From: CAZIKF01 sp964539825
GTDB lineage: Bacteria > Muiribacteriota > UBA6191
Reading direction: 5' to 3'
DNA length: 64,000 bases
NCBI GenBank assembly: GCA_964539825.1
Contig: CAZIKF010000011.1
Span: 56,849-120,848, forward strand
The notes beneath the pieces are model-generated. The model was given only the letters and a program-made list of their open reading frames with translations. It did not search any database and was not told the DNA's origin. Of this stretch, positions 1-8,678 are shown in pieces. A program made the translations under genes and the position numbers. Position 1 is the stretch's first letter. The number at the start of each line of letters is the position of its first letter.

Positions 1-1
1 C

Positions 2-355
2 GAAAAATACTTTCTCCAGTTGGTTCGAACCGCTCTGTCCAAATTTGGCTATTCTGAGGTTCGTTGTTTTTCCAACTCCAGCGAACTGGTGGACTGTCTT
101 GAAGCGGGGACTTTGCCGCATTTGATTATTTGTGACTTGGAGATGCCCTTTCCTGATGGATTTGAAATTCAAAAGCGCATTGCCAATATGGAGCCGTCAA
201 ACAGGCCTGAGTTTCTGGCTATGACCGGAAAGCCCAACATCGAAAATTTAAACCGACTGGGAGTTAAATCTGAAGAGGAAATTCTCGTCAAGCCCATCAA
301 GCTTTCTGCCTTGAGAAAAAGGGTGGGCAAGATCCTAAACGGCAAGAGTAAGTGA
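2..355 (+). CDS. Response regulator receiver protein, 5' truncated by window edge
   Basis: CheY-like receiver domain. The visible part has the phospho-acceptor region LIICDLEMPFPDG, the T of LAMTGKP and the Lys of ILVKPIK. The acidic pair that should start the domain is missing, and the frame stays open to the first base of the window, so the true start lies upstream. A TTG at 20 lies inside the first helix and is an unlikely start. No output domain follows; the protein ends shortly after the receiver. It converges on the sigma-54 activator gene with only 4 bp between the stops. It may be a single-domain regulator or the end of a larger signalling protein. Confidence 0.85.
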   Translation, partial: EKYFLQLVRTALSKFGYSEVRCFSNSSELVDCLEAGTLPHLIICDLEMPFPDGFEIQKRIANMEPSNRPEFLAMTGKPNIENLNRLGVKSEEEILVKPIKLSALRKRVGKILNGKSK

Positions 356-359
356 TGTT

Positions 360-1793
360 TTATTCGTCTACTTCATCGGGTAAATAGCGGGTTATCTTGC
401 GATATAGAGTCCGTTTTGAAATTCCCAGAATTTGCGCCGCCTCGTCTTTGTTCCCCTGGGATTCCTTATAGATTTTGAGGATATAATCCTTCTCAATTTG
501 CTCCAATCGAGGATTACCTTCAAAGAGCCTCTGCTGGATTGAAGAGGCCGGGATATGATCTATATCATCTTCAAACATGAGAAAGTCTTCCAGCTCAACA
601 ATGGGCCCCTCCGCGAGAATCGAGGTTCTTTCCATATAATTTTCCAGCTCTCTTACATTTCCCTTCCAGGGCTTCTGCTTGAGAAACTGCATTCCCTGTT
701 CCGAGATATGAGAGAATTCCCTGTGATTGATACCTCCATATTTTTTTAGAAAATGACTGGCTAGCAAGGGTATATCGTCAACTCTTTCTCTTAGCGGCGG
801 TACGCGAACGGGAATGACGTTGAGTCGAAAATAAAGATCTTCCCTAAAGAGCCCATTAGAAATCAGTTTCTTTAGATCCTGGTGGGTCGCCGCGATCACA
901 CGGGTGTGAAATCTAAAAGACTTATTCGATCCAACCGGTCGAACTTCCCTCTCCTGAAGCGCTCTTAAGAGTTTACCCTGGAGACCGATGGACATATCTC
1001 CAATTTCATCGAGGAACAAGATCCCATTTTCAGCCTCAAGAAAAAGCCCTATTTTATTCTTTTCAGCTCCGGTGAAGGCACCCCTGACATGTCCGAAAAG
1101 TTCACTTTCCAGAATGTTCTCCGGCAAGGCGGCGCAATTCAGGGCGACCATGGGATAGCGCCTGTGTTTTCCTGAACGATGTATCGCGCGGGCTACAAGC
1201 TCCTTACCTGTTCCGGATTCTCCCTGAAGCAGGATAGTAGCCTCTGAATCTTTTACTTTTTCAATTAGCTGAAAGACCCGCTGCATGGACTTTGCCTCTG
1301 AAATGATTCCATGGGGAAAGGAACCTGTCAGCCGGTCAGTCCATCCAATGATTTCCTCCTTTCGTTTGAGCGCTTTTTCAATGGTTTCATAAAGCTCACC
1401 GAGGATAAAAGGCTTAGAAATATAAGAATCTGCTCCCAGGCTCATTGCCTCTACCGCAGATTCAATGGAGCTAAAAGAGGTAATCATGATGATCACTGCT
1501 GTTGGTGCCTTGTAGCGGGCCCGGGAGATAAATTCCATACCATCCATCCCCTTCATTTTCCAGTCGCTGAGAATTACATGTACACCATTGCTTTCCAGGG
1601 CTTCAATTCCCGCCCCTCCCTCCTCAGCTTCTACAACCTCGTGGCCCTTGCGTTCCAGGGATTCACGAATCATTCTTCGCATTTCAAAATCATCGTCAAC
1701 AATAAGGGTTCTAATATTTTCCAAATTCAGTCTCCTGGCCTCTATTGCATTCTCAATTTCAGCCTCGGGTCCAAAATACAGGTGTTCAGTCAC
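360..1793 (-). CDS. NtrC-family sigma-54-dependent response regulator
   Basis: A 477-residue transcription activator with the full three-domain layout. The receiver (about 28-145) has acidic residues VDDDF, phospho-acceptor Asp near 77 (ILSDWKM) and Lys near 127. The AAA+ ATPase has Walker A GESGTGKE (about 191-198), the sigma-54 contact loop GAFTGA (about 238-243) and Walker B LDEIGD. The C-terminal Fis-type helix-turn-helix is GNKDEAAQILGISKRTLYRK. About 25 helical residues precede the receiver. No histidine kinase is adjacent. It is transcribed away from the CBS gene, whose upstream region holds a sigma-54 element. It is the only sigma-54 activator in the window and so the obvious candidate to drive the -24/-12 promoters listed here; that link is inferred. 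Confidence 0.95.
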   Translation of the reverse strand: MTEHLYFGPEAEIENAIEARRLNLENIRTLIVDDDFEMRRMIRESLERKGHEVVEAEEGGAGIEALESNGVHVILSDWKMKGMDGMEFISRARYKAPTAVIIMITSFSSIESAVEAMSLGADSYISKPFILGELYETIEKALKRKEEIIGWTDRLTGSFPHGIISEAKSMQRVFQLIEKVKDSEATILLQGESGTGKELVARAIHRSGKHRRYPMVALNCAALPENILESELFGHVRGAFTGAEKNKIGLFLEAENGILFLDEIGDMSIGLQGKLLRALQEREVRPVGSNKSFRFHTRVIAATHQDLKKLISNGLFREDLYFRLNVIPVRVPPLRERVDDIPLLASHFLKKYGGINHREFSHISEQGMQFLKQKPWKGNVRELENYMERTSILAEGPIVELEDFLMFEDDIDHIPASSIQQRLFEGNPRLEQIEKDYILKIYKESQGNKDEAAQILGISKRTLYRKITRYLPDEVDE

Positions 1794-1867
1794 TGATATT
1801 ATCCCTTTCCTTACTTGATACCTAGAAGTATTCCCATTAACCTAACAAGAATGGTGCCAGCGTCTTG

Positions 1868-1883
1868 TGGCATAGATTTTGCC
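1868..1883 (+). promoter_or_regulatory. Sigma-54 -24/-12 promoter upstream of CBS gene
   Basis: TGGCATAGATTTTGCC matches the family consensus TGGCACG-N4-TTGCW, with GG and GC exactly 10 nt apart. The predicted start near 1894 gives a leader of about 180 nt before the CBS gene. The -24 box is also the right arm of an inverted repeat, TGCCA-N8-TGGCA (1855-1872). Confidence 0.55.
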
Positions 1884-1981
1884 CTTGAGGAGTCAAAACC
1901 GTGCTAGCGGGTGAGAAGAATCAGAGTTTCTATGCGCAGTATTCAACCCTTTACATCTGGCAGCACAATGGAAAAGGCAAA

Positions 1982-2001
1982 TTGTCATAGTGTCATGACA
2001 A
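1982..2001. promoter_or_regulatory. Inverted repeat, possible operator
   Basis: TTGTCAT (1982-1988) and ATGACAA (1995-2001) form perfect 7-bp arms around 6 nt. The palindrome TGTCATGACA (1991-2000) overlaps the right arm. The site lies between the activator gene and the CBS gene, where a dimeric regulator could bind. The bound protein is unknown. Confidence 0.3.
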
Positions 2002-2072
2002 AATGGCAGACTTGAGCCTCAATCCACCAAAGAATTAACTCTGGTTGATGAGAGATAAGAAAGGATTGCAAA

Positions 2073-2498
2073 ATGAAAGCAAGAGATATGATGACATTCA
2101 GGGTGGTCACGATCGGTGAGGGAGAGTCTGTGGAGACCGCGCGAGACTTAATTGTGGAAGAGTCGATTAAGGGCTTACCTGTTCTTGACGCAGAGGGGAA
2201 ACTCTGTGGAATTGTAACCCAGTCCGATTTATTTCAAATTTGGGAGATGATGGAGCAAGGATGGCTAAAGAAAGATGAGTTTATTAATGAGACGAAAGTA
2301 AGGGATGTGATGGTCAAAAAGGTTGTCACAGTTCAAGAAGACGCGACTCTTGATGAGGTTAGCAAGACCATTGTTGAGAACTCTGTGCACCGAGTTTTAG
2401 TGATGGATGGGGAGAATGTAAGCGGGATCATTTCAACCCTTGATCTTTTAAAAATATTGACCAGGTCGGGAGAAATTGCATACAAATTCAATGAATGA
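2073..2498 (+). CDS. CBS-domain-pair protein
   Basis: A 141-residue protein made of one Bateman module: CBS1 about 1-60 (MKARDMMTFRVVTIGEGESV, then GLPVLDAEGKLCGIVTQSDL) and CBS2 about 78-135 (VRDVMVKKVVTVQEDATLDE, then HRVLVMDGENVSGIISTLDL). CBS pairs usually bind adenosyl ligands or regulate partner proteins. A helical insert of about 20 residues joins the repeats. The ATG is preceded by AAAGGA at 8 nt. It converges on nnrS and has a sigma-54 element upstream, suggesting anaerobic or nitrate-linked expression. The ligand cannot be read from sequence. Confidence 0.9.
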   Translation: MKARDMMTFRVVTIGEGESVETARDLIVEESIKGLPVLDAEGKLCGIVTQSDLFQIWEMMEQGWLKKDEFINETKVRDVMVKKVVTVQEDATLDEVSKTIVENSVHRVLVMDGENVSGIISTLDLLKILTRSGEIAYKFNE

Positions 2499-2501
2499 GC
2501 C

Positions 2502-3698
2502 TTAACCAGGTTTTCCATCCAGACGGGCGGAAGTGAGAATTGGAAAAAACTTCACCAGAAAAATCCCAAAGCTGAGAATCCAAAATAGGGCGGAGAGTGA
2601 AAGGAAGGTGGACAAGGTTTCTGGCTTTATGAGTGGCAGTATTACTCGAAAGATCAGTGCTGCAATCATGCATAGAAAACTTGTCTTCATCCAAGAGTCT
2701 GCCTGAATCGGCCTGGCCGTATGCCCGAGAGAAACCCTGGTGATCATTCCCAGGATCAAAAGAGAAAGGGAACCAGCCATAAAAGTGTGCACCGTCAGGC
2801 CCTTTTGTGACCACAGTCCAGAGTGAAGACAGGCATCCATAAAAAATCCGATCGGCAATAAAAAATATCCAAGATGCAGTATTCCAAGCATGGGATTCGA
2901 GAGGATCTTGCTCGTTTTCCAGAAGCAGATCTTCGTTAGAAGGCCAATAGAGCAAAGAAATCCAACCAGGGCGTGCAGCCAGGTCAGGTTGGAAAAAACA
3001 CTGACCAGGGCCCAGGAGAACAGGGCAAAATGCACTGGTATTTCAAGCATTGGGAACTTTCTGAGCTCAAGACCTGGAAACGCTGAGCGCGTAAAGTAGG
3101 GAATGACTCGATTCCCGATGACAACAAGAAATATCACAATGATTGCCTGCGCTCCATCCAGGATTCGGTGTAATTCGAGGCCGAGATCGTAGTGAAGTTC
3201 GAGGTGAAAGAGGAGGTTTGACGCAAATAAGCAGAATAGAAGCATGGGTACGAATAGATTGCGCCGGTTTCCTGCCAGAAGAATTGGACGAGCTACTCCT
3301 TCAATGACAAGGAGTAAAAACAAAGAATCCAGGCTCAGGACAAGTATGGGATTTAAGTGCACCGAGAAGAAGATAGAAAATCTACCCAGGAGCCATGCGG
3401 CTACCGCGAATGCCAACCACCCCCCCCGCAAACTAGTTTTCTTAGTCCAATTCTGGACAGCGGTGAGTAAAAAGCCCCCCAGAATCGCCCCTACAAATCC
3501 AAAGAACATCTCATGTTTATGCCACAGTAGAGCATCCATTGAAGAAGGGGGAGCTGGAAACTTCGCAGATAGAAAGCCTGCCCAGTAGAAGAGGATCAGG
3601 ATGCCATATAAGGGGCCCAGGAGAAAAAAAGGCCTAAATCCACAAGAAAAGAGGGTTGCCCCCCAGTTCTGGTCCGGGCTTTCTGGATCTCTTATCAT
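2502..3698 (-). CDS. nnrS: NnrS family membrane protein
   Basis: A polytopic membrane protein of 398 residues from the chosen ATG, with about 12 hydrophobic segments. Diagnostic family residues are the N-terminal LFSCGFRPFFLLGP, WHKHEMFFGFVGA and GGFLLTAVQNWT. NnrS proteins are heme- and copper-containing and protect cells from nitric oxide during denitrification. The frame is open up to 3764, but an ATG there would lie inside the -24 box of the sigma-54 promoter at 3748-3763. The ATG at 3698 has AGGAAG upstream and places the conserved FRPFF motif normally. It is divergent from moeA, and its stop lies 3 bp from the CBS gene's stop. Confidence 0.92.
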   Translation of the reverse strand: MIRDPESPDQNWGATLFSCGFRPFFLLGPLYGILILFYWAGFLSAKFPAPPSSMDALLWHKHEMFFGFVGAILGGFLLTAVQNWTKKTSLRGGWLAFAVAAWLLGRFSIFFSVHLNPILVLSLDSLFLLLVIEGVARPILLAGNRRNLFVPMLLFCLFASNLLFHLELHYDLGLELHRILDGAQAIIVIFLVVIGNRVIPYFTRSAFPGLELRKFPMLEIPVHFALFSWALVSVFSNLTWLHALVGFLCSIGLLTKICFWKTSKILSNPMLGILHLGYFLLPIGFFMDACLHSGLWSQKGLTVHTFMAGSLSLLILGMITRVSLGHTARPIQADSWMKTSFLCMIAALIFRVILPLIKPETLSTFLSLSALFWILSFGIFLVKFFPILTSARLDGKPG

Positions 3699-3747
3699 TG
3701 TATTTATGACTTCCTTCTGAGGTGTTTTAAATGTTTTGGAGGCAGAG

Positions 3748-3763
3748 CGCAAAAAACAGGCCA
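3748..3763 (-). promoter_or_regulatory. Sigma-54 promoter of nnrS
   Basis: Read on the minus strand: TGGCCTGTTTTTTGCG, with GG and GC 10 nt apart. The predicted start near 3737 gives a leader of about 40 nt to the nnrS ATG at 3698 and rules out the longer start at 3764. Confidence 0.6.
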
Positions 3764-3788
3764 TGAGCGCAAACCGCGGTATTTATCA

Positions 3789-3804
3789 TGGCATGAATTG
3801 TGCA
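3789..3804 (+). promoter_or_regulatory. Sigma-54 promoter of moeA
   Basis: TGGCATGAATTGTGCA keeps GG-N10-GC and has TGGCATG at -24; the -12 box is GTGCA rather than TTGCA. The predicted start near 3815 gives a leader of about 57 nt to the moeA ATG. It is back-to-back with the nnrS promoter, with 25 bp between the two elements. Confidence 0.5.
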
Positions 3805-3871
3805 CACAAAAGGTGCTCCTACTGGTAACCTGAAATGGAAAACTCAGGCTAAGACTGACTTTGGGGGACTC

Positions 3872-5041
3872 ATGATGGAATATAGAGCAGCGCTGAAAAT
3901 TCTTTTGGATCTGGGCAAAACCTATCGAAGGAAGTTCTCCTGCAACCTTGAGGCTGGCTGCGGTTCTGTTCTCGCGAAGAATGTGAGTGCAATTGAAGAC
4001 TATCCTCCCTTTGATCGTTCGGCTATGGATGGATTCGCGATTAGTGATCTACACTCTCAAGCTTATGAAATTATCGCCGAAATAAGGGCGGGTTCTCCTG
4101 ACCAGGTAAAACTTGAACCTGGAAAGTGCGCCAGGATCATGACCGGGGCTCGTGTTCCTGAGGCGTGTATTAAAGTAGTTCGGCAGGAGTACTGTGAAGT
4201 CAGCTCAGGCTCAATGAAAATTCTAAACAAGGATTCTGAGAATATTGTGGAGCGCGGTGAGGACTTTCGCATGGGAGATGTCCTGCTTGAGAAGGGGAGG
4301 GTGATTCGTAGCGCAGAGATCGGATTGTTGTCGAGTATTGGAATGTGTAATCTAGAGGTCTATGAGAAACCGCGCATCGCTCTCTTTTCGACAGGGGAAG
4401 AGTTGGTCGAGCCCTGGGAGGATTTAGCTCCAAATCAGATCCGTAACGTCAATAATTATCTCCTCCAGGCTGGACTTTCACGTTCCGGTTTTGAGGTGAG
4501 CAACATGGGAATTTTGCGAGATGAGATGGACCATGTACAAGATAGGCTGATCGAAGCGTTCGAGAACTTTGATGGAATCCTGATAAGCGGCGGCGCATCA
4601 AAGGGTAAGTTTGATTTCGTACGTCCGGTTCTGCACAAGTTGGAGTTTGATTTTGAGTTTGAGGGTCTCAAGATGAGGCCTGGTAAACCGGTGAGTTTTT
4701 CGCGCAAAGACTCTCGCTGGATTTTTTCACTACCGGGAAACCCGGTGGCCGCCTTTACGGCATTTTTGTCCCTTACCCTTCCCTTTCTAAAAAGCATTCG
4801 AGGTGAGGAGAGCGATCCTTTTGAACAGGTGGCACTAGGGATGAATACCCCTAATCCCAATCCGGGTTGGACTATTTTTCAGCCGGGAACTCTAAAAGGA
4901 GAAGGCTTTTTATATCCAGTGGAATTTCATGGCAGTGGGCACATTCATTCCCTGGTAAGCGCGGATGGACTCTATTGCCTTGAGTCAAACCAAGATGCTT
5001 ATAGAAGAGGTGACCTTGTATCCTTCTATAAGATTCCATAG
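3872..5041 (+). CDS. moeA: Molybdopterin molybdenumtransferase MoeA
   Basis: A 389-residue enzyme that inserts molybdate into adenylylated molybdopterin to make Mo cofactor. Family signatures are PPFDRSAMDGFA near residue 45, GEELVEP, the MoCF-domain loop ISGGASKGKFDFV (usually GGVSxGxxD) and MRPGKPVSF followed by LPGNPVAAF. The ATG at 3872 has GGGGG 6-7 nt upstream; a GTG at 3800 in frame lies inside the sigma-54 promoter and is rejected. Mo cofactor is needed by NapA in the same region, and a MoaB/MogA-type gene sits in the napA operon, so the cofactor supply is largely local. Confidence 0.95.
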   Translation: MMEYRAALKILLDLGKTYRRKFSCNLEAGCGSVLAKNVSAIEDYPPFDRSAMDGFAISDLHSQAYEIIAEIRAGSPDQVKLEPGKCARIMTGARVPEACIKVVRQEYCEVSSGSMKILNKDSENIVERGEDFRMGDVLLEKGRVIRSAEIGLLSSIGMCNLEVYEKPRIALFSTGEELVEPWEDLAPNQIRNVNNYLLQAGLSRSGFEVSNMGILRDEMDHVQDRLIEAFENFDGILISGGASKGKFDFVRPVLHKLEFDFEFEGLKMRPGKPVSFSRKDSRWIFSLPGNPVAAFTAFLSLTLPFLKSIRGEESDPFEQVALGMNTPNPNPGWTIFQPGTLKGEGFLYPVEFHGSGHIHSLVSADGLYCLESNQDAYRRGDLVSFYKIP

Positions 5042-5068
5042 CTCGATACCAGGAGAAAACTTTAAGAA

Positions 5069-5626
5069 TTAGAAGGCTCGGATTGCCTCGATTTTGAGAG
5101 CGTTCCCCTGTTCTTCGCAGTAATATGCGCAAAGCCCACAGCCTACACATCGCTGCAAATCAATCTCAGGAACTCTTTTGGAAAAAGGCCCCTTCATCTT
5201 TAGCGCGGCGATTTGAGGAGGACAGGACCCCTCACAGGCATCGCATAGAACGCCCTCAGTGTTTAGGCATTTTTCCTGTAGAAACCTCACGCTGGCCATT
5301 GCTGGAACTTCCTTTGCTGGAGTGACGAGGGCTCCTGATGGACAGGCTTTGATACAGGGCAGGTCTTTACAAAGACGACAGGGATGGATCTCGGGCTTCA
5401 TGACCGGAGTACCTTCGTGTGATCCAGAGGAAGGTCCCAACTTCTGGATAGCTTCATACGGGCAGACTTTCGAGCATTCCCCGCATTTATGGCACACGGA
5501 GCTAAAGGAATCCTCTTCGATGGCACCCGGCGGGCGAATAAGAGATTTGGGCTCTTCCCTTCGAGTGAGCTCAAACAACTCCAAGGGATTCAGTCGAAAA
5601 AATTGTCGTCTACTGATTTTACGCAT
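5069..5626 (-). CDS. Four-cluster ferredoxin-type protein (NapF/NapG-like)
   Basis: A 185-residue iron-sulfur protein with four cysteine groups: CHKCGECSKVCP, CRLCKDLPCIKACP, CDACEGSCP and CVGCGLCAYYC. The last has Glu where Pro normally follows the fourth Cys. The N-terminus KISRRQFFRLNP resembles a twin-arginine motif but lacks the hydrophobic stretch, so export by itself is doubtful. It is the last gene of a five-gene minus-strand operon and starts 1 bp after the preceding gene. It probably relays electrons in the quinol-oxidising membrane complex encoded upstream. Confidence 0.85.
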   Translation of the reverse strand: MRKISRRQFFRLNPLELFELTRREEPKSLIRPPGAIEEDSFSSVCHKCGECSKVCPYEAIQKLGPSSGSHEGTPVMKPEIHPCRLCKDLPCIKACPSGALVTPAKEVPAMASVRFLQEKCLNTEGVLCDACEGSCPPQIAALKMKGPFSKRVPEIDLQRCVGCGLCAYYCEEQGNALKIEAIRAF

Positions 5627-5627
5627 C

Positions 5628-7172
5628 CTAAAATCCTGTCCTCATCTCCATGGGACTAGCAATGAGGAAGATGCTTAGTGCTGAGTACAAAATCATGACG
5701 AAAATCAAAGGAGCAAGCATTAACATGGCCTTATTAGGATCTGCCACCAGTCTTCTTGAGATCCGGTCCGCGATGCGTACCCCAAAGAGATGGCCACTGA
5801 GGATCAACAGCACTTGAATCCAGGATACGATTTCTATGGTTAAGAGTTCCCTGTAAGAGTTCCCTGCGGTACCAAATAGATTCCAGCCCAGGCCAAAGGG
5901 ATCACTGAGTAAGGGTATCAATTCCTGGGCTTCCATAAAAAAATGCATGGAATTGTGGGCCAGGTGATAGAAGAGGGCAATGGGGAGGACACAGTAGGAG
6001 AAGGCTTTGAAAATCTTTGATACGCTCAACCCATTGGGAGCCAGACGGGAAGACCACCTGGATCCGAGCCAAAACAAAGCAACCTGCCCAAAAAGAATCA
6101 TTCCCATGAGCAGTGTAAAAATAACCGTGGCTTCCAGTCCTGTTTCCACACGTATCAGCTGGTTTACTCGTGTCCAGTAAGGGGTCATGGTAATGCCGTG
6201 AAAAGAAGTGAGAGCAAGCAATGTCACTATGAGTACGGCTTCGTCCATTCGAAACCTGTTTTTGGCAAAGAGGTCCGTAGCGAAGGGACGGACTGCGAGG
6301 CTGATGTTTTGAGAAGGGCAGGTTCTAACGCATTCGGTACAAAGGGTGCAGTAAGTGTTTTCGCGCAGGGTTGCTGGATTGAGAAACATTGGGCATCCAC
6401 GATGTTGTGAGTTTCCCATCAGGCAATCTTTTGAGCTGCAGTCAGCGCATACCGTGGCGCTTTTCGCCCTGAGCTCAAGAGGGCTGAACAGGGCATAAAT
6501 ACCGCTGATTCGACCAACTGGGCAAAGATACCGGCAGAAGCTTCTCTTCTCGAACAGAATCGCGCATATGATTGCCAAAAAAAGCATCCCAAACCCGAGA
6601 ATGGCAGTGGTTGTTCCTGAAGAAGTTACATCAAATCCAAGCTCTATCCAGGTGAGTAGAATGAAAAGTCCTAGTGCCGGGTATACATTTCTTAGCTTTG
6701 AGGGCCAGGATAGGTTCAATCCCATTCTACTTTTTCTACTGAAAGGGCTTAGAGAGGTCACTAGTGAGGTCAAACCTTCCCAGGGACAGATCATACAGAA
6801 GAACTTTCCCATAAAAAGTACAACGAAAATCAGCAGTGCCCACCACCAGGTCCAGGTTAGAACCGGAGCGATATTATGTCTTTGGTTCGCGAAGAGCCCG
6901 GCCAGAATGATCACAAGAAACAAAGAAATCGATAACAGCTGAACCGCAAATGGGAAAGCATCGTGACGAACGCACCTCATCACAAGAGGAATCCGAAACA
7001 GGTTGAAGCGCAACTTTGAAGGAGACGGACTCTCATTTCTACCCAGGAGCCAATGAGAACCGGAAATGACGAGGGCAAGGCATAGAACAGCCATCCAGGG
7101 ATCGATTCCTTTCATTACATGAATCCCATTATCAAGATAGGTCGATGGAATCAGGCAAATGGGATCACTCAC
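5628..7172 (-). CDS. Membrane-bound polyferredoxin (NapH/NosR/CcoG-like)
   Basis: A 514-residue polytopic protein. Two CxxxCP motifs at membrane edges (FFCMICPWEG and FCRYLCPVGR) are typical of the NapH/NosR/CcoG superfamily. They are followed by soluble cysteine groups CADCSSKDC and CTLCTECVRTCP, enough for two [4Fe-4S] clusters. About five more hydrophobic segments follow after residue 300, which NapH lacks. It overlaps the preceding gene by 4 bp (ATGA), a sign of translational coupling. It likely passes electrons from the quinone pool to periplasmic carriers; the direction is inferred from the family. Confidence 0.85.
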   Translation of the reverse strand: MSDPICLIPSTYLDNGIHVMKGIDPWMAVLCLALVISGSHWLLGRNESPSPSKLRFNLFRIPLVMRCVRHDAFPFAVQLLSISLFLVIILAGLFANQRHNIAPVLTWTWWWALLIFVVLFMGKFFCMICPWEGLTSLVTSLSPFSRKSRMGLNLSWPSKLRNVYPALGLFILLTWIELGFDVTSSGTTTAILGFGMLFLAIICAILFEKRSFCRYLCPVGRISGIYALFSPLELRAKSATVCADCSSKDCLMGNSQHRGCPMFLNPATLRENTYCTLCTECVRTCPSQNISLAVRPFATDLFAKNRFRMDEAVLIVTLLALTSFHGITMTPYWTRVNQLIRVETGLEATVIFTLLMGMILFGQVALFWLGSRWSSRLAPNGLSVSKIFKAFSYCVLPIALFYHLAHNSMHFFMEAQELIPLLSDPFGLGWNLFGTAGNSYRELLTIEIVSWIQVLLILSGHLFGVRIADRISRRLVADPNKAMLMLAPLIFVMILYSALSIFLIASPMEMRTGF

Positions 7173-7768
7173 GCTATTTCTCTCGAATTCAGAGGATCTC
7201 GAACTCTGGCAATTTCCTGCTTTCGGTCGAGGCTTAAGCGCTTTTTACGGGCCCCGAAGCCTGCTATAACCAGAAAGAAAGTCATCGATAGTACAATCCA
7301 CTTTCCCCAGTGAACTTTTTGGCTATTCAAAATGAAAGGCACTCGTATTTGTGTATTCTTTTCATCTACCAGGGTGAGAAGTAAAGAATAATCCCCCTTG
7401 TCGGAGAGTTCTCTGTGGATTGCATAGATGCTCTCTTCCTGGGCTTGTTCCTGGAGTTTGTGGACTACAGTTGCACCGCGATCCTGAATCTCCATGCGCA
7501 GCTTGCCCTTGTAGGCTTGATTGGCCAGGAGATCATAAATTACAAGGTACATGCGTACGACTTGAGGGTGCTCTGCCATTTCCAGGTTTATGCCCTGGAA
7601 GTCATATAGAACCAGAGAAACTTCGTACTTTCCGGCTTGTGCCAGGAATTCCTCCTGGGGAATTTGTGGATAGTTTTCAAAATACCCATAATGAGGAAGG
7701 CCTTTGAAATGATGGGCGTAGAGTCCTGGACAGAGAATCGTTAGCGCCAGGAATGCGTAAAGCTTCAT
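7169..7768 (-). CDS. Membrane-anchored periplasmic protein with HH motif, FixH-like context
   Basis: A 199-residue protein: Sec signal peptide (MKLYAFLALTILCPGLYA), then HHFKGLPHYGYFENYPQIP right after the predicted cleavage site, a beta-rich periplasmic domain (about 40-155) and one C-terminal membrane helix (about 157-175). The HHxxGxPHY start recalls small membrane proteins found beside NosR/NapH-type polyferredoxins and FixH-like proteins, where His residues may bind metal. I can name no firm family. It overlaps both neighbours by 4 bp, so its dose is tied to the two polyferredoxins. Confidence 0.8.
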   Translation of the reverse strand: MKLYAFLALTILCPGLYAHHFKGLPHYGYFENYPQIPQEEFLAQAGKYEVSLVLYDFQGINLEMAEHPQVVRMYLVIYDLLANQAYKGKLRMEIQDRGATVVHKLQEQAQEESIYAIHRELSDKGDYSLLLTLVDEKNTQIRVPFILNSQKVHWGKWIVLSMTFFLVIAGFGARKKRLSLDRKQEIARVRDPLNSREIA

Positions 7769-8655
7769 GATCTAACTCCAATTGTCAGGCAGCCTGTGGG
7801 GCAAATCGCCACACATTCAGCGCATAAGGAGCAGTTCTGGGTATGATCCAGCCTGGGATTTATCTGAAGCGGGCAAACCAGATCACAAGACTGGCAGCCT
7901 GAAATACATTGAGGTGCGTCTCTTCGTATACTCACCGCGCTACGCCTGCCCAGAAGTCCCAAAATCTGGCCTGTGGGACAAAGAAATCTACAGGTAAATT
8001 GACGGGCTAGAATCAGGTCGGAGAGGGATAATAGGCAAAGGCTAAAAACGGAAGGGGCCAGGACCCCAAACGCAATTCCCTGGAAAAGGGATTGACCTAC
8101 AGCGAAGTAAGGAAGAATGAGAGCCCAGATCCCATGTGAATAAAAATGAGCCAGCGTAAGCCCGCCAAGTAAGACACCCCAGGCGAGTCCCGAGCTAATT
8201 TCTATTTCAGGAAAATAGAGAAAATTTTGTAGAAACCTTCTGATTCTGGAGATCGTGAAAAATAAGAGGGAAGCAGGGCAAATATAGGAACAGAAGACGC
8301 GTCCGAAGAGTACTGCCATAATAATGGGGATCAATGCGCCGAGAAAAAACACGAGGGGAGTATGTAAGTTCTTAGTGAGTATGGATAGGAGGGCTACCGG
8401 GTCGGTAAAGGGGATGCCAAAAACTCGAATAGACCATGTCATCCCTCCATTGGTCTGCATGACGGCCATGGGTTCTCCAAATAAGGAGAAAAAAGCATCG
8501 CTGTACTCATAAAACCATCGCCATAATTTTCCTGAGCTTAGCTCTACCAGCCTGGGGTTATTGTACCCGTTCTTGAGATTGATATATTCCACCCACAAGG
8601 CAAAAAGAATGAGAAGAAGAAGTACACCTCCCCGCGTAAGAATGGAGAGATTCAT
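7765..8655 (-). CDS. napH: NapH-like quinol dehydrogenase membrane subunit
   Basis: Membrane iron-sulfur protein, 296 residues from the chosen ATG, with four to five membrane helices. It has the NapH hallmarks FCSYICP and FTCRFLCPTG (CxxxCP) and C-terminal cysteine groups CISGCQSCDLVCP and CSLCAECVAICP. NapH with NapG oxidises quinol and feeds electrons toward periplasmic nitrate reductase. The frame extends to 8709, but that ATG has no usable ribosome site and overlaps napG by 31 bp; the ATG at 8655 has AAAGGG upstream and precedes the first membrane helix directly. Confidence 0.88.
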   Translation of the reverse strand: MNLSILTRGGVLLLLILFALWVEYINLKNGYNNPRLVELSSGKLWRWFYEYSDAFFSLFGEPMAVMQTNGGMTWSIRVFGIPFTDPVALLSILTKNLHTPLVFFLGALIPIIMAVLFGRVFCSYICPASLLFFTISRIRRFLQNFLYFPEIEISSGLAWGVLLGGLTLAHFYSHGIWALILPYFAVGQSLFQGIAFGVLAPSVFSLCLLSLSDLILARQFTCRFLCPTGQILGLLGRRSAVSIRRDAPQCISGCQSCDLVCPLQINPRLDHTQNCSLCAECVAICPTGCLTIGVRS

Positions 8656-8678
8656 CAATGCCAAACCCTTTCGATTCT

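Noticed and set aside
3764..3871. Longer start codons for nnrS (3764) and moeA (3800)
   Set aside because: Both would lie within or before the sigma-54 promoters and have no ribosome sites; the shorter starts have them and fit the families.
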